Shown here piece after piece: positions 55,150 to 64,000 of a stretch of DNA of 64,000 nt. Origin of the DNA: Trichobilharzia szidati (taxonomy: Eukaryota > Platyhelminthes > Trematoda > Strigeidida > Schistosomatidae). A program made the position numbers and the translations under genes. Position 1 is the stretch's first letter; each line of letters starts with the position of its first letter. The DNA lies in NCBI GenBank assembly GCA_944472155.2, contig OX235271.1, positions 84,705,256 through 84,769,255 on the forward strand, written 5' to 3'. Below the pieces are notes generated by a model. It saw nothing but the letters and a program-made list of their open reading frames with translations, ran no database searches and was not told the origin of the DNA.

Positions 55150-55305
55150 TTTATTCCTTCATGTTCCCAGTGGAACATAGGGCCTCAAGCTAGAAGCTTT
55201 ACCAGCTTTAATTCTGGCTTAGCGAGGTAAAGGAGTAAAGGAGTGAGTCGGCCGGGGATCGAACCCCGAACCATATGCGTCCTAACCTCTGTGCCACCGA
55301 CGCAC
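55150..55305 (-). mobile_element. tRNA-headed SINE, family A, internal deletion
   Basis: The tail (TTCATGTTCCCAGTGGAACA) is followed directly by the body end and reverse head (GGGGATCGAACCCCGAACCA, TGTGCCACCGACGCAC). About 70 bases of the usual body are missing. Confidence 0.8.
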
Positions 55306-55589
55306 AAGGGAGACCACTTGTGCTGTGTTAATTGGTTCCGTGACTAATTTGTAGCAATAGTGATATAATTTTTAGATAAGTGCTAATTATAACTAAGATA
55401 AATGCATTTATAGCCATCCATCAACCGATCTGTGTTCCCACACCAATCCTAAAAGATACGTCTCGAGGCCCTGAATAGCCCTAACTCTAGCATTAGGAAA
55501 TACTGGCTTTAATCACTGGGATGGCAGGGAAAGCTTTTCTTGAAATACTGTCTCAACCAGCTGGCATCAGATGTAACCCGCACTAGTTC

Positions 55590-55790
55590 CTTTTATTTTT
55601 CATCCTCTTGCCATCTGAGTCAGGCTTGAGTCTGTGGAGTTTAAGAAGAATTGGGGTTGGGGTGGGGATCCTAGCTTCATACCCAACTTTATCTCTCTAA
55701 CAGGCGTACTACTGGCTAGGTGAAATTTAGTTATGCGGACAATATGTACGCCTAGTGAACGTTTTATCACCGAACCACCGACGGATTCAT
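55590..55790 (-). mobile_element. tRNA-headed SINE, family A, diverged
   Basis: AGGCTTGAGTCTGTGGAGTT, GGTGGGGATCCTAGCTTCAT, ACTACTGGCTAGGTGAAAT and the reverse head CACCGAACCACCGACGG. Confidence 0.6.
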
Positions 55791-55974
55791 TCCCTCAGTG
55801 TCAATTAAATGTTACTAATGCGTGTTTAAAATAGAAAATTATAAATTTTGCCACAATTTGGTCATTTTTTAAATGTCCGCCATAAAAATATTCAAATTTC
55901 ATTGCAACTATTTGAAATAAAAGGTTAAAATGAGACATTTTATAATTCAATGAAGACTTATAGGGCAAGAAAGC

Positions 55975-56735
55975 AAACAAAAACTCAAAGTTACTCAGGC
56001 AAAAACCAACAATTTGACAAAGGTGGTAGGTAATGAAAACAGAACTTCAGAGGAGCATAGTGAAGATAGAGGTGATGAAGAAATTTGGCCCGAACCTACT
56101 GTACCTGATCCAACCCAACCGACAACAACAAACAACAATCGCCTTCAACGACAGAATTCTAAAGGAAATTAACTCTTTCACTGATCTAAACAGCACCGTT
56201 TCAACTACATGCTATGGCACCGATGAAGATGTCAAAGTCTGGCAGGATCGGAAAAGACAAACCTTCGATAACCTAGAACCTGTGTTGGAATCTGCTACAA
56301 TCAGGTTAAGGAACTAATGTCCAGCCAGTCAATGCTTCTGTGTAGTTCAGAGATTTGCCATCCAGTAACCTTCTAAATACTTTTATCAACAACTGCCTCC
56401 CATTAGTTTATACTGAAGATCAGATGGCTGTCTAGAAAGAATTATCGACAAGAACTCCTGACAGTGTAACGAACCAAACAAGAATCTATCACGTAACAAA
56501 TATGCGTAAGGAAATTGAGATGGATTGGTCACACACTGAGGAAACCCTTTGAGTTAAATCATACACCACAAAGGCCATTCAGTGGAACTATAATTGGGGA
56601 ACTAACAGTCTGATGCGTGTCCAAAGTTGACACGTAGGATACTGTGAGTAGAGAAGACAAAAGCTTATGGACAGTTGTGGACAGAATGAAGCGGAGCTGC
56701 GTTATGTTCCACTCGGAAGCCTAATAAACGAGATA
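55975..56735 (+). mobile_element. RTE/SR2-like LINE, RT end to 3' tail, decayed
   Basis: The frame at 56033 gives TTIAFNDRILKEINSFTDLN and STVSTTCYGTDEDVKVWQDR; further on the KIRWLSRKNY, RKLRWIGHTLRKP and WTEXXXAALCSTRKPN regions follow across frames. The tail reads GCGTTATGTTCCACTCGGAA. Older than the copy at 35063. Confidence 0.75.
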
Positions 56736-57210
56736 TTTTAGCCTCAGGCGACATGTGTGATACGCATGTCTATACATTGAAAATTATCAGTGCAAATATA
56801 TGCGTATGTGTCTGTCTATCTATCATTCTATCCATATATTCACGTGCAAGTTACATGTTATCGTGTGCGTACGTAGGTGCTTGTTTGTGTAAGTGCGTAA
56901 GTGAGTAGTACTGCGTAGGTATACATGTGAGTGTGTATTATGTGTGCCTTCCACTCAAACGCATTTAACTTTTTCAAAAATTCAAATGGAAATTTTTATA
57001 GTTTTTACAACAATCAAAAGTAATAAAAAAAATTGAAAATATTGAAACAGACTGTATTGTGTGTGTGAATATGAATGATAATAATAGTTTAAATAGTTGT
57101 GCATTGAACGTAAGTGGATTTATTTTTTTGTTTTAATTCAAAAAATTGTTATTTATTGAGTAATTATAACAACTAACAAATTGTTATTATTATTATTTCT
57201 GTTCAATATA
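56736..57210. other. end of the large intron, GT-rich then T-rich
   Basis: A degenerate TG/TATG-rich tract at about 56800-56950 is followed by AT-rich sequence and a run TTGTTATTATTATTATTTCT just before the exon acceptor. No repeat family was recognised. Confidence 0.5.
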
Positions 57211-57211
57211 G

Positions 57212-57477
57212 ATTAAGTTTAAACGAGAAGAGAAATTTATTTAATCAACGTGCTGCTGGTACAGTTGTAGCACAAGGACAGCCTATCACATTAAACAGTA
57301 GACCGTTGAATATTACAACAGCATTAGCAACAACAAATACTACTACTACTGCTACTACTATAAATACCAGTGAACCAGTGAAACGTGTTATTCGACGTAA
57401 AACTCAACCGATTACACTGGATGATTTAGCTAGAGCAAATCAATTGATTCTAGAACGATATTATGGAAAACATCTTG
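57212..57477 (+). CDS. SVIL-like: supervillin-like gene, exon c
   Basis: A 266-base exon after TTCAATATAG and before GTAAGT. The first base completes an Arg codon from exon b; the last base begins a new codon (phase 1). It encodes LSLNEKRNLFNQRAAGTVVA, a Thr-rich linker, then VIRRKTQPITLDDLARANQL and ILERYYGKHL. The pair LSLxEKxxLFN plus RxxTQPxTL (57402-57419 for TQPITL) is a recurring motif of the supervillin N-terminal half, upstream of the gelsolin-like repeats, and is the main reason for the family call. The downstream exons with those repeats would lie beyond 64000. Confidence 0.8.
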
Positions 57478-57539
57478 GTAAGTAGAGCGAAATACTGTTT
57501 CTCTGCATGTATACATCTATTTTTATGATATTTTTGGTG

Positions 57540-57715
57540 TCTGCTGACATGTCGCCTCTCAGCAGGGATGCTTCGACGATGGCTGATGTATCATTGTTTC
57601 GTCTAACATGGGAATCATCAGATGGATGTGTCTAGATCCCCACCGAGGGATTGTGTTTTCACTGAGACTCGAACGCTGCACCCATGGAGTCTCAGAGGGA
57701 ACATAGTGAGATTCA
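57540..57715 (-). mobile_element. Smalpha-like hammerhead SINE
   Basis: On the minus strand near 57595-57622: CTGATGATTCCCATGTTAGA then CGAAACAATG. CUGAUGA and GAAAC are intact, stem II pairs weakly (TCCC with no full partner), and stem III lacks the GCGCGTC. The tRNA-like part (reverse GAGACTCGAACGCTGCACCC) is near 57662-57681. Confidence 0.65.
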
Positions 57716-57875
57716 ACAGAATTTTAAAATGAGAAAATCGATAGTTAAACAGCTAATTATTATTGTAAATGACGTTTATTACTAGCCCTCATGATAAGAA
57801 TCATGCATTTTATAAGTTTACGAATTCTTATTGGCTATCGGCTTTCAACCTGACATAATTGAGAAGAGAGTGAAG

Positions 57876-58110
57876 TTTTTTTTATTCCTTCACGTTCCCA
57901 GTGGAACATAGGGCTTCAAGCTAGAGGCTTGAAGTTTCTGTAGCAGAGTTTATTTTTACAGGATGGGATTGCTAGCCTCATTCCCAACCTTTCTCCTTTA
58001 TCAGCTTTATTTCTGGTTTAGCGAGGTAAAGGAGTGCGTCGGCTGAAGACTTAACCCCGGACCATGTGCATGGTTGGCGAGCGTCCTAACCGCTGTGCCA
58101 CCGACTCACG
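57876..58110 (-). mobile_element. tRNA-headed SINE, family A, full length
   Basis: TTATTCCTTCACGTTCCCAG, GAGGCTTGAAGTTTCTGTAG, GCTAGCCTCATTCCCAACCT, TTTAGCGAGGTAAAGGAGTG and the reverse head ending GTGCCACCGACTCACG. B box damaged. Confidence 0.85.
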
Positions 58111-58589
58111 CAGAGTGAAGTTGGAGGGCAAATTTAAAAATTAAGGCGGTGAACTGAGAAACTGGTGAACATAGGTCTGAGTAATGCTGTTGCAGTAAAA
58201 AGTTTTATTATTTTCTCAGTCTTCCTTCATGGTCGGCAATTTGTAACAAGTGCGTATCATATTTCAGAAATTTCTGTCTCTTCATTCACTGCCTTTTCAT
58301 AAGCGTCTCTATCAGATTCACCTTCATGTTGTGATGCAATGCGACCTTTAAACTTAGCATAGATTCCTTCACAGGTCAAAGATCAGTTAGAGAAACACTG
58401 GAGGCTTTAAGTAGTGATTACCCACGAGCTTCCAGGAGTTGAACTTAGGATTGTTCACAGACTGAGTTGGAATTCAGTCACCTGTGAATGCTAACTTCTG
58501 GCAATTCATAAGGAAACAGCTGTCCTAGAGTACACCTTAGTTTTTCAATGATTCTTCATTTCATTTTAGTTCTTGACAAAATCTATATT
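58111..58589. other. unassigned DNA with SINE debris
   Basis: Family H debris at 58375-58560 (GATCAGTTAGAGAAACACTG, GAAACAGCTGTCCTAGAGTA). No gene was recognised. Confidence 0.45.
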
Positions 58590-59765
58590 AAGAACACAAT
58601 GTTCAGCGAAGAGACTCTTTTCAACGAATTTATCATCAAGCTGTACAATCATATATATATGGTTTATTTTTATTTTTATTCGATGAGGGAATTAGGTCAA
58701 AGGCGTGAATACATGAAATAATAATTGTATGAAATGCAATTGAAATATTTGTGATTATAATCATAGTTTAACGTCAAGTTTAACGTCAATAACTAATGTC
58801 ATATATAGAATAATATATAAGGTGTATAGATTTTGGAAAGGGGTACATAATTATAGGATTAGTAGGCGAATATAAAGTGTTACATAACATGGTGTGAAAT
58901 TTGATAAGATAGAATTCAATATTGTAAAAATAAAAATATAAAAGTTAATGATTTTGGATTTAGAATGTCAAGTGGGTCAAGTGGAAAAAGATTCAGAGTG
59001 AGAATAGTAATAATAATAATGATAATAATATTAATAATAATCGTAGTAATAAGGGAAGAGTACATATAACAACTAAATAAACAAAATAAATTATTGTCTA
59101 TTCCTCTACGGCCAAGGCAGAATTAGGGATTGTACATACTTCTTTTGTACACAAAGGTCTGGCTTAAAGTCATGAATTGCCAAAGCCTCAGCTGTCTTTA
59201 GAAGTCTGTAACGAAGAAAACGTGAGAAGTTAGCATGGATTCTATATATGATCTTAAAATCATGATCAGGGTTGACAGAGTGACAGAAGCCGATCAGGTG
59301 TTCCAAAATAGAGCTTCGTTCACACTTCCTTTCGCCCTTGTAAAACCATGCTGTGGAAAGCGTCCTCTGACTACTGCCAATGTACCTAGCTCCACAAGAG
59401 CAGGTGAACTGATAGATACACATGGAGGCGGCCAGACGGGGTAGCTTATCTTTTACAGAGGTAGAGAACAACTTACGGCTAGTGAACGTCATATGTAATT
59501 TTGCTGCATAGAACGTCTTACTGACTGATTTAGACAGACGATTTTTGAGCATATCTGAAGCATGATCAAATTTGAATTCCAAGTTCATGAATGAGGCTTT
59601 CTTTGGAACTGTGTCGGTCACCAGTTTAGACTGCCTATCTTTCATATTGCTGTCAATAAATCGGTTAGGGTAGCCGTTTTATGCCAGCGTGGCTTTTAAG
59701 AAGTCAAGTTCCGAGTCAACAGAATCAGAACTACAAATTTTCCTTATCCTAGAGCAGAGCGAATG
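58590..59765 (-). mobile_element. Penelope-like element, intact GIY-YIG domain
   Basis: The minus frame 59106-59645 (179 codons) contains NLEFKFDHASDMLKNRLSKS, CIYQFTCSCGARYIGSSQRT, then SSILEHLIGFCHSVNPDHDF, KIIYRIHANFSRFLRYRLLK, TAEALAIHDFKPDLCVQKKY and VQSLILPWP before the stop. IYQ..ARYIG with the downstream Arg and the HL/H and LLKTAEA (Glu) positions are those of a GIY-YIG nuclease. The frame continues decayed to about 59765. Left of it, 58590-58680 holds AAGCTTGATGATAAATTCGT (minus), a possible Penelope hammerhead remnant. The best-preserved Penelope domain in the window. Confidence 0.85.
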
Positions 59766-59811
59766 AATCTATATTGTAATTTATGAAAATACCTAAAAAA
59801 ATTACTACTTT

Positions 59812-60040
59812 TTCTTTCTTTCACGTTCTCCAGTGGAACATAGGGCTTCAAGCTAGTGGCTTGAAATTTCTGTAGAAGTGTTTATTTTACAGGTTGAGGT
59901 TGCTAGCCTCATGCCCAACCTTTCCTCTTCGCCAGCATTATTTCTGGCTTAGCGAGGTAAAGGAGTGCGTTGGCCGGGGATCGAATCCTGGACCATGTGC
60001 ATGGTCGGCTAGCGTCCTAACCGCTATGCCACCGACGCAC
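59812..60040 (-). mobile_element. tRNA-headed SINE, family A, full length
   Basis: TTCACGTTCTCCAGTGGAAC, GGGCTTCAAGCTAGTGGCTT, GGCTTAGCGAGGTAAAGGAG and the reverse head GGGGATCGAATCCTGGACCA to CGGCTAGCGTCCTAACCGCT and GCCACCGACGCAC. The head complement pairs almost fully. Confidence 0.87.
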
Positions 60041-60329
60041 TGAAAATTATAATCTGGTCATATTTTACTTAAGAATATATAAATATATATATATATATAT
60101 GAACAAAGAGATCTCTTTTCGCGTTACTTCTCTTCAAAGCTGCATAGTTATTTAAGGGTTTATGTGCACAGTGTTAATTGACAGCAAAGGTCAGAGATTA
60201 TTGTCACTTAGTAACAAAATAAATCAAAATTTATGAGAAATAACACTGTGTGAAAAATATTGAAAATAGTCTTACGTGATCGACAGACCACCAACTAACC
60301 CAATTTAATGATGAGCAAATTCCAATGAT
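60041..60329. other. AT-rich spacer with (AT)n run
   Basis: (AT)n at about 60083-60102. Nothing else recognised. Confidence 0.4.
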
Positions 60330-60485
60330 ATACGTTGATGGCTTAGGGATAGAATGATCACCAACCAAACATGTGGTCTAGAGTTCGATTCCCGTTTGAA
60401 CCTCTCTTTAACGTCACCTAGCAGGTAGTCATCTTGAAAAAGATGAGCAACTGCACCTAGAATAAAAGGCTCCAAACCGGAACCC
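60330..60485 (+). mobile_element. tRNA-headed SINE, family A, diverged
   Basis: GTTGATGGCTTAGGGATAGA, GTCTAGAGTTCGATTCCCGT (B box) and CACCTAGCAGGTAGTCATCT. The tail is lost. Confidence 0.6.
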
Positions 60486-60689
60486 TAATGGTGAAGTTGA
60501 AACATACGGGGTGTGTGTGAAGAAAAGTTCCAGTGAAAAGCACAATATTTGTCTGTTTCTATCCAGGCGTTCCTTACTTTTAGAGGATATCATTAATTTC
60601 ACTTGAAGCAACTCTTTGAGTATGTCTCATGTTTGGATTACTAATGATACAAGTTTAAATAAGAAAAAACACGTCATGACTTTTTTTCA

Positions 60690-61050
60690 GATATCAGTAG
60701 TCTCTCACTATAACAATCTCTGGAGATCGAACCCACGACCTTCAGATAACTAGGCGAATTCATTGACCATTCAGCTACTGGGATGAAATCAAAACGAGAC
60801 AGTTAGGATCTACCAAGCTGGGCCATTAGCTGACTGTCACTCTATATATACCCAGATGACCCAAGTAGGAATTCATTAAGTTTTGTCCCTTTAGGTGAAT
60901 GGATAACTTGAAGGTCCCCTTGTTCTACCTCGTTTGAGTGGAATTTTGGGTTTGTACTGCTGAAGAGTCCCTAACTGTAAGGAAACAGGGATCAAGTAAT
61001 TCGCAGTCACTGTATGATTAAGCCTCAAAACCAATCAAATACCTGTAAAG
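60690..61050. mobile_element. inverted hammerhead-SINE relics (family H)
   Basis: Left: GGAGATCGAACCCACGACCT, a reverse B box. Right: GTACTGCTGAAGAGTCCCTA with CTGTAAGGAAACAGGGATCA. CUGAAGA and stem I are kept, but stem II is deleted. Confidence 0.6.
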
Positions 61051-61640
61051 TAACTACCTGAAGATATCTACAGAATTAAAATGTTTCTAATTATATCTGA
61101 TGGCTAATCATTTGACAGTGATTACTGCTATTTTTAATCCTCTACAGAGCTGATTACAATTAGAATGTTATATTTCTTAAAAAGTCATTAGTCTTGTCTG
61201 TTATCTGTCTGTCTATCTATCTATCTATCGATCTGACATTTTGTTTTATATTCCTTTATTAAATTATTGTGATAGATTTTCTGAGACAATCCATGGTTAA
61301 CAGACTATTATTATTGATTAAATTGATGATAATTGAAAGTGAAGAGAAAAATCTAGGCCCCTATGAATTCAGTAGGAATAGAATTGACAAGAGGAAACTT
61401 CACTGGACACAGTCATGCCTTATTCATTCACTTGACTACTGGGCGTTACCCGTAATGGTGACAGTGGAATGATAACTACTGTTAATAGTCCAGCCTCATG
61501 GCTCAGCTGATACAACTGTCAGACCAGTAATCCTGAGGCTGGCGGTTGGAATCCTCCTGCCATCTAGGTCTAATTCATTCCCACTCTCAATCATTATCTA
61601 TTACGTCATTTACTGGGATTAAGTTTGTTGTATTTCTCAT
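61051..61640. other. unassigned DNA with a TCTA microsatellite and a tRNA-like fragment
   Basis: A (TCTA)n tract lies at about 61204-61230. Near 61492-61560, CTCATGGCTCAGCTGATACA and GGCTGGCGGTTGGAATCCTC look like A and B boxes of a further tRNA-derived repeat. Confidence 0.45.
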
Positions 61641-62700
61641 CACATATATCTGATCCAATGGTATAAAGTTAGGGGATATAATTTCTAGTAGAAATGGTAC
61701 TTTAGATTCTGATTTATTGATTGAGAATAGGAGGACTGGAGCCTACTTTCCTCCTTTCCTAATGAGTGTATGTGCTTGTCTAAACCCTGCTTGTATAAGT
61801 CAGTTGAGGGCGCCGACACTTCTTCTTCTGGAAGTCAGTTCCAGGAGCTTATGACTCGGTGTGAGAGACAGCACTCTACAGAGGTATAGTTCTTTCGTGG
61901 CTTTTAAAGTCTCCTGCTATGCCCTCTGAGGTGTTCGGACTTAGTGTGGGGAGAGAAAATAGACCGCGTCCACAGTCATTATTTAAAGTTTTAAACATTG
62001 TAATGAGATCTTCTCCATGCCTATGGTATGACAAGGAGAAGAGATTCAAAATACCTGGTCTTTCAGCGTAGGATGCAAAGAATTGTATGTGTTGCCTTCC
62101 TTCAAACCCTTTCTAGAATGTATTAGTCCCCATAAAGATAACAACTAGCTGCCTGGATCCAGTCTTCCAGTTTTGATCTCACCAGAAGTGATCATATCTT
62201 TGGTGATTCTAGTAAACGCTCTGAGTATTGCCCATAAGGATCTGAAACTTCAAGTTGCCCCAGAACAACACTGTGCTGTAGTTTTTAGGTCACTTAGATT
62301 CATATTAGTTTGAATTGATGCTTGAGTATTCGATGCGCATAGTTACGCATTTTGCCACGTTGACAGGGAGTATCCATTCTTCAGAACACTCTAAAAATTT
62401 GTTGAGATCTTCTAGCAATGTGAGCGTGTCACTATCTCCAAATTCTTAAGTCATCCGCATAAAGGACCATAGAGGATTCGATGAGCACAAGTATCTCACT
62501 GATATATATTATAAATAAGAGTGGCTCAAGTATAGTGCCTTGTAGCACTGCACTATGCACCGCTATCCAGGAGGAGAGTTTTGACTTGATCCCGACTCTC
62601 AGTCTCCTACCTATGAGGTATACTGTTCTTGATATCAAAAGTTTTCAGTATCAAGAGCAGACTTGTGTGAGGTACTTTGTCGAAGGATAAATTGGAAATT
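61641..62700 (-). mobile_element. CR1/jockey-type LINE, RT palm to C-terminus, decayed
   Basis: The minus strand reads IGRRLRVGIKSKLSSWIAVH, SAVLQGTILEPLLFIIYISE, then SSMVLYADDLRIWR: the SGVPQGSVLGPLLFxxYIND and YADD motifs of a CR1/jockey RT, with the catalytic YADD intact. It goes on across frames: SDTLTLLEDLNKFLECSEEW, LFSLSYHRHGEDLITMFKTL, then a decayed end. Many stops; a different clade from the RTE copies. Confidence 0.8.
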
Positions 62701-62874
62701 TCTAGATAAGACCTTAAGATATATGTGTAACACTTGATCTTTGTGGTATTATATAAATACATATCGATTTTTTTATAACATAAATATCAGACACAGCAGA
62801 AAACAGTTTACTGTTCACAATCATGTCAAATGTAACTGCAGAACTTACAAACTTAATTTTCATGATTCTCTTTC

Positions 62875-63135
62875 TACGAGTTCATCACGGATTGATATCA
62901 GTTAGAGAATCACTGAAAACTAGGGAGTACTGGACAGTTTGAGAATCATCGGCAGCACGCGCCCACTGGAGTTCGAACCCAGGACCTTCCGGTTACAAGG
63001 CAAGCTCGTATACCATTCAGTGGGTGCATACTGCCGATATTTCCCAAACTAGGAGGCGGAAACAGCTGTCCGGTACTACCTGGTGGGTTTTCAATGGTTC
63101 TCTAACTGATATCAATCCGTGATCAACTCGTAAGA
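62875..63135. mobile_element. inverted hammerhead-SINE pair (family H), central deletion
   Basis: Left: GAGTTCATCACGGATTGATA and a reverse head (AGTTCGAACCCAGGACCTTC). Right: CATACTGCCGATATTTCCCA, AACAGCTGTCCGGTACTACC, and CTGATATCAATCCGTGATCA. The core is broken on both sides. Confidence 0.7.
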
Positions 63136-63559
63136 ACAAATCTAATCCTTAAAAATCAACTATAGAAGATTCTCTTTCTTCTTTCCTATTCTTCGTAGGG
63201 GTAGTAGAATTTTCCAGATAGCCGGCCGGTACAGGTGTTGAATCACTCTTATTGCACGTTTACGCCTCAGTTGATTCAATTGATAAAGCTTCCATTATTA
63301 GTCTATCCCTCCACCCTGTTTTAATAGAGATTTTAAGCCTGCCAACTTATCTCATTCTGTTGTATTGTTGTATTTTCTAGATTTCTGATCTTACGCTGGT
63401 CAGCTAATATAGATTTTGCTAGGATTTTCTGATCCTTTAGTCTGACTGACTCTGTTCCAATAGTTTGACCTGCAATTTTATAATCTTTGTGGGGTAATAA
63501 ATAAACTAAATTTTATTTTGTTTATTGAGCACCATAGAATCAGTTAATTGGTATAATTC
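63136..63559. other. unassigned AT-rich DNA
   Basis: Possibly older Penelope sequence; no readable frame. Confidence 0.35.
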
Positions 63560-63790
63560 ATTTCTAAGTGAGTTTAGTTTCTAGGTTTCAATACCACTTT
63601 TTGTTCCTGCTTTATTAAAAATTCTACATAGGCTGTCAGAGGTTCCTTCTTTGTGTGGTAGCATTACTTGAGGTTGTAAATTCACTATTGTTGGTGTTGT
63701 TACCTTTCTGCAAAATGTCTGTCATGCAAATACTTCCTGATTAATCAACAATTATGCAAGAATATACAAAAACAAAATTAATAATTGTAG
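63560..63790 (-). mobile_element. Penelope-like element fragment, left member of a facing pair
   Basis: The minus strand reads VNLQPQVMLPHKEGTSDSLC, RIFNKAGTKSG, then LRNELYQLTDSMV. This matches the YKEGTSETLxRILNxxxIxV block of Penelope RTs (compare 54660-54740). Confidence 0.65.
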
Positions 63791-63799
63791 TGATAATAA

Positions 63800-64000
63800 T
63801 AATAAGAACAATAACCATGACAACACCAACGGTAAGGAATTTAAATCATTAGTTGTACTTGCATACAAAGAAGAAACCTCCAAAACCTTATGCAGAATTC
63901 TTAACAAGGCAGGAATAAAAGTGGCTGGCATTCAAATCACCCACAAACTCAATTAGAAATAAGCTTTGTCAGTTAAAGGATCCTGTGCAGCCCATTAAAC
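63800..64000 (+). mobile_element. Penelope-like element fragment, right member of a facing pair, cut by window end
   Basis: The plus strand reads VVLAYKEETSKTLCRILNKA, GIKVAG and, across a frame break, LRNKLCQLKDPVQPIK. Same protein block as the left fragment but in opposite orientation. Confidence 0.65.

Larger units (their letters stand above)
31027..57211 (+). other. 26.2-kb intron of the supervillin-like gene
   Basis: Phase-2 intron from GTAAAT (after AG at 31026) to TTCAATATAG. It is inferred from compatible phases and motif continuity. It contains LINE, Penelope, CR1-like and SINE copies described separately, mostly relics in both orientations. A small exon inside it could have been missed; cDNA would settle this. 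Confidence 0.6.

Noticed and set aside
56760..56950. TG-rich stretch as a possible regulatory or satellite array
   Set aside because: Only irregular TG/TATG-rich sequence, with no repeating unit that can be defined.
1..64000. CRISPR array, bacterial operon or prophage
   Set aside because: No regularly spaced repeats or dense coding; splice sites, introns and retroelements show an animal nuclear genome.

Overview
This window looks like nuclear DNA of a blood fluke (Schistosoma; the species cannot be told from the sequence alone). It is AT-rich, has very long introns, and is packed with decayed retroelements of the kinds known from schistosomes: RTE/SR2-like and CR1-like LINEs, Penelope-like elements with GIY-YIG endonuclease domains, and several tRNA-derived SINE families, some carrying hammerhead-ribozyme motifs.

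Only one host gene can be supported. Three plus-strand exons (26567-27207, 29052-31026, 57212-57477) have good splice sites and compatible phases (1, then 2, then 1). They encode about 960 residues of a low-complexity Ser/Gln/Pro-rich region that ends in motifs resembling the N-terminal half of supervillin, an actin- and myosin-II-binding membrane scaffold. The gene is incomplete at both ends: the first exon seen begins inside a codon, and the gelsolin-like and villin-headpiece part expected of the family would lie to the right. The second intron is about 26.2 kb, and the left flank and the 6.5 kb right of the third exon are probably intron too.

Layout. 1-1.07 kb: antisense 5' part of an RTE-like LINE. 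1.1-7.8 kb: tRNA-headed SINEs, a hairpin element, a repeat that recurs at 33.6 kb, and unassigned AT-rich DNA. 7.8-11.7 kb: LINE tail, Penelope fragment, foldback SINE pair. 11.7-16.4 kb: three Penelope pieces and a foldback element with the best-preserved hammerhead motif. 16.7-26.4 kb: hammerhead SINEs, LINE fragments and a third tRNA-SINE family. 26.5-31.0 kb: exons, with a 700-bp inverted repeat in the short intron. 31.0-57.2 kb: the giant intron, filled with LINE, Penelope, CR1 and SINE copies, including LINE copies with an inverted 5' segment at 35 kb and 52.6 kb. 57.2-57.5 kb: third exon. 57.5-64 kb: more SINEs, a Penelope copy, a CR1-like RT relic, and two Penelope fragments facing each other at the right edge.

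The strongest biology is in the repeats. One abundant family joins a tRNA-like head with pol III A and B boxes to a second segment matching the hammerhead consensus (CUGANGA, four-pair stem II, GAAA, self-complementary ACAGCUGU stem III, UC cleavage site). It differs from the Smalpha-type sequence that is also present here, and it often sits as inverted pairs. A separate SINE uses one tRNA head with two different bodies, and one of those bodies ends like the resident RTE LINE. All family assignments come from reading the sequence; no database search was run.
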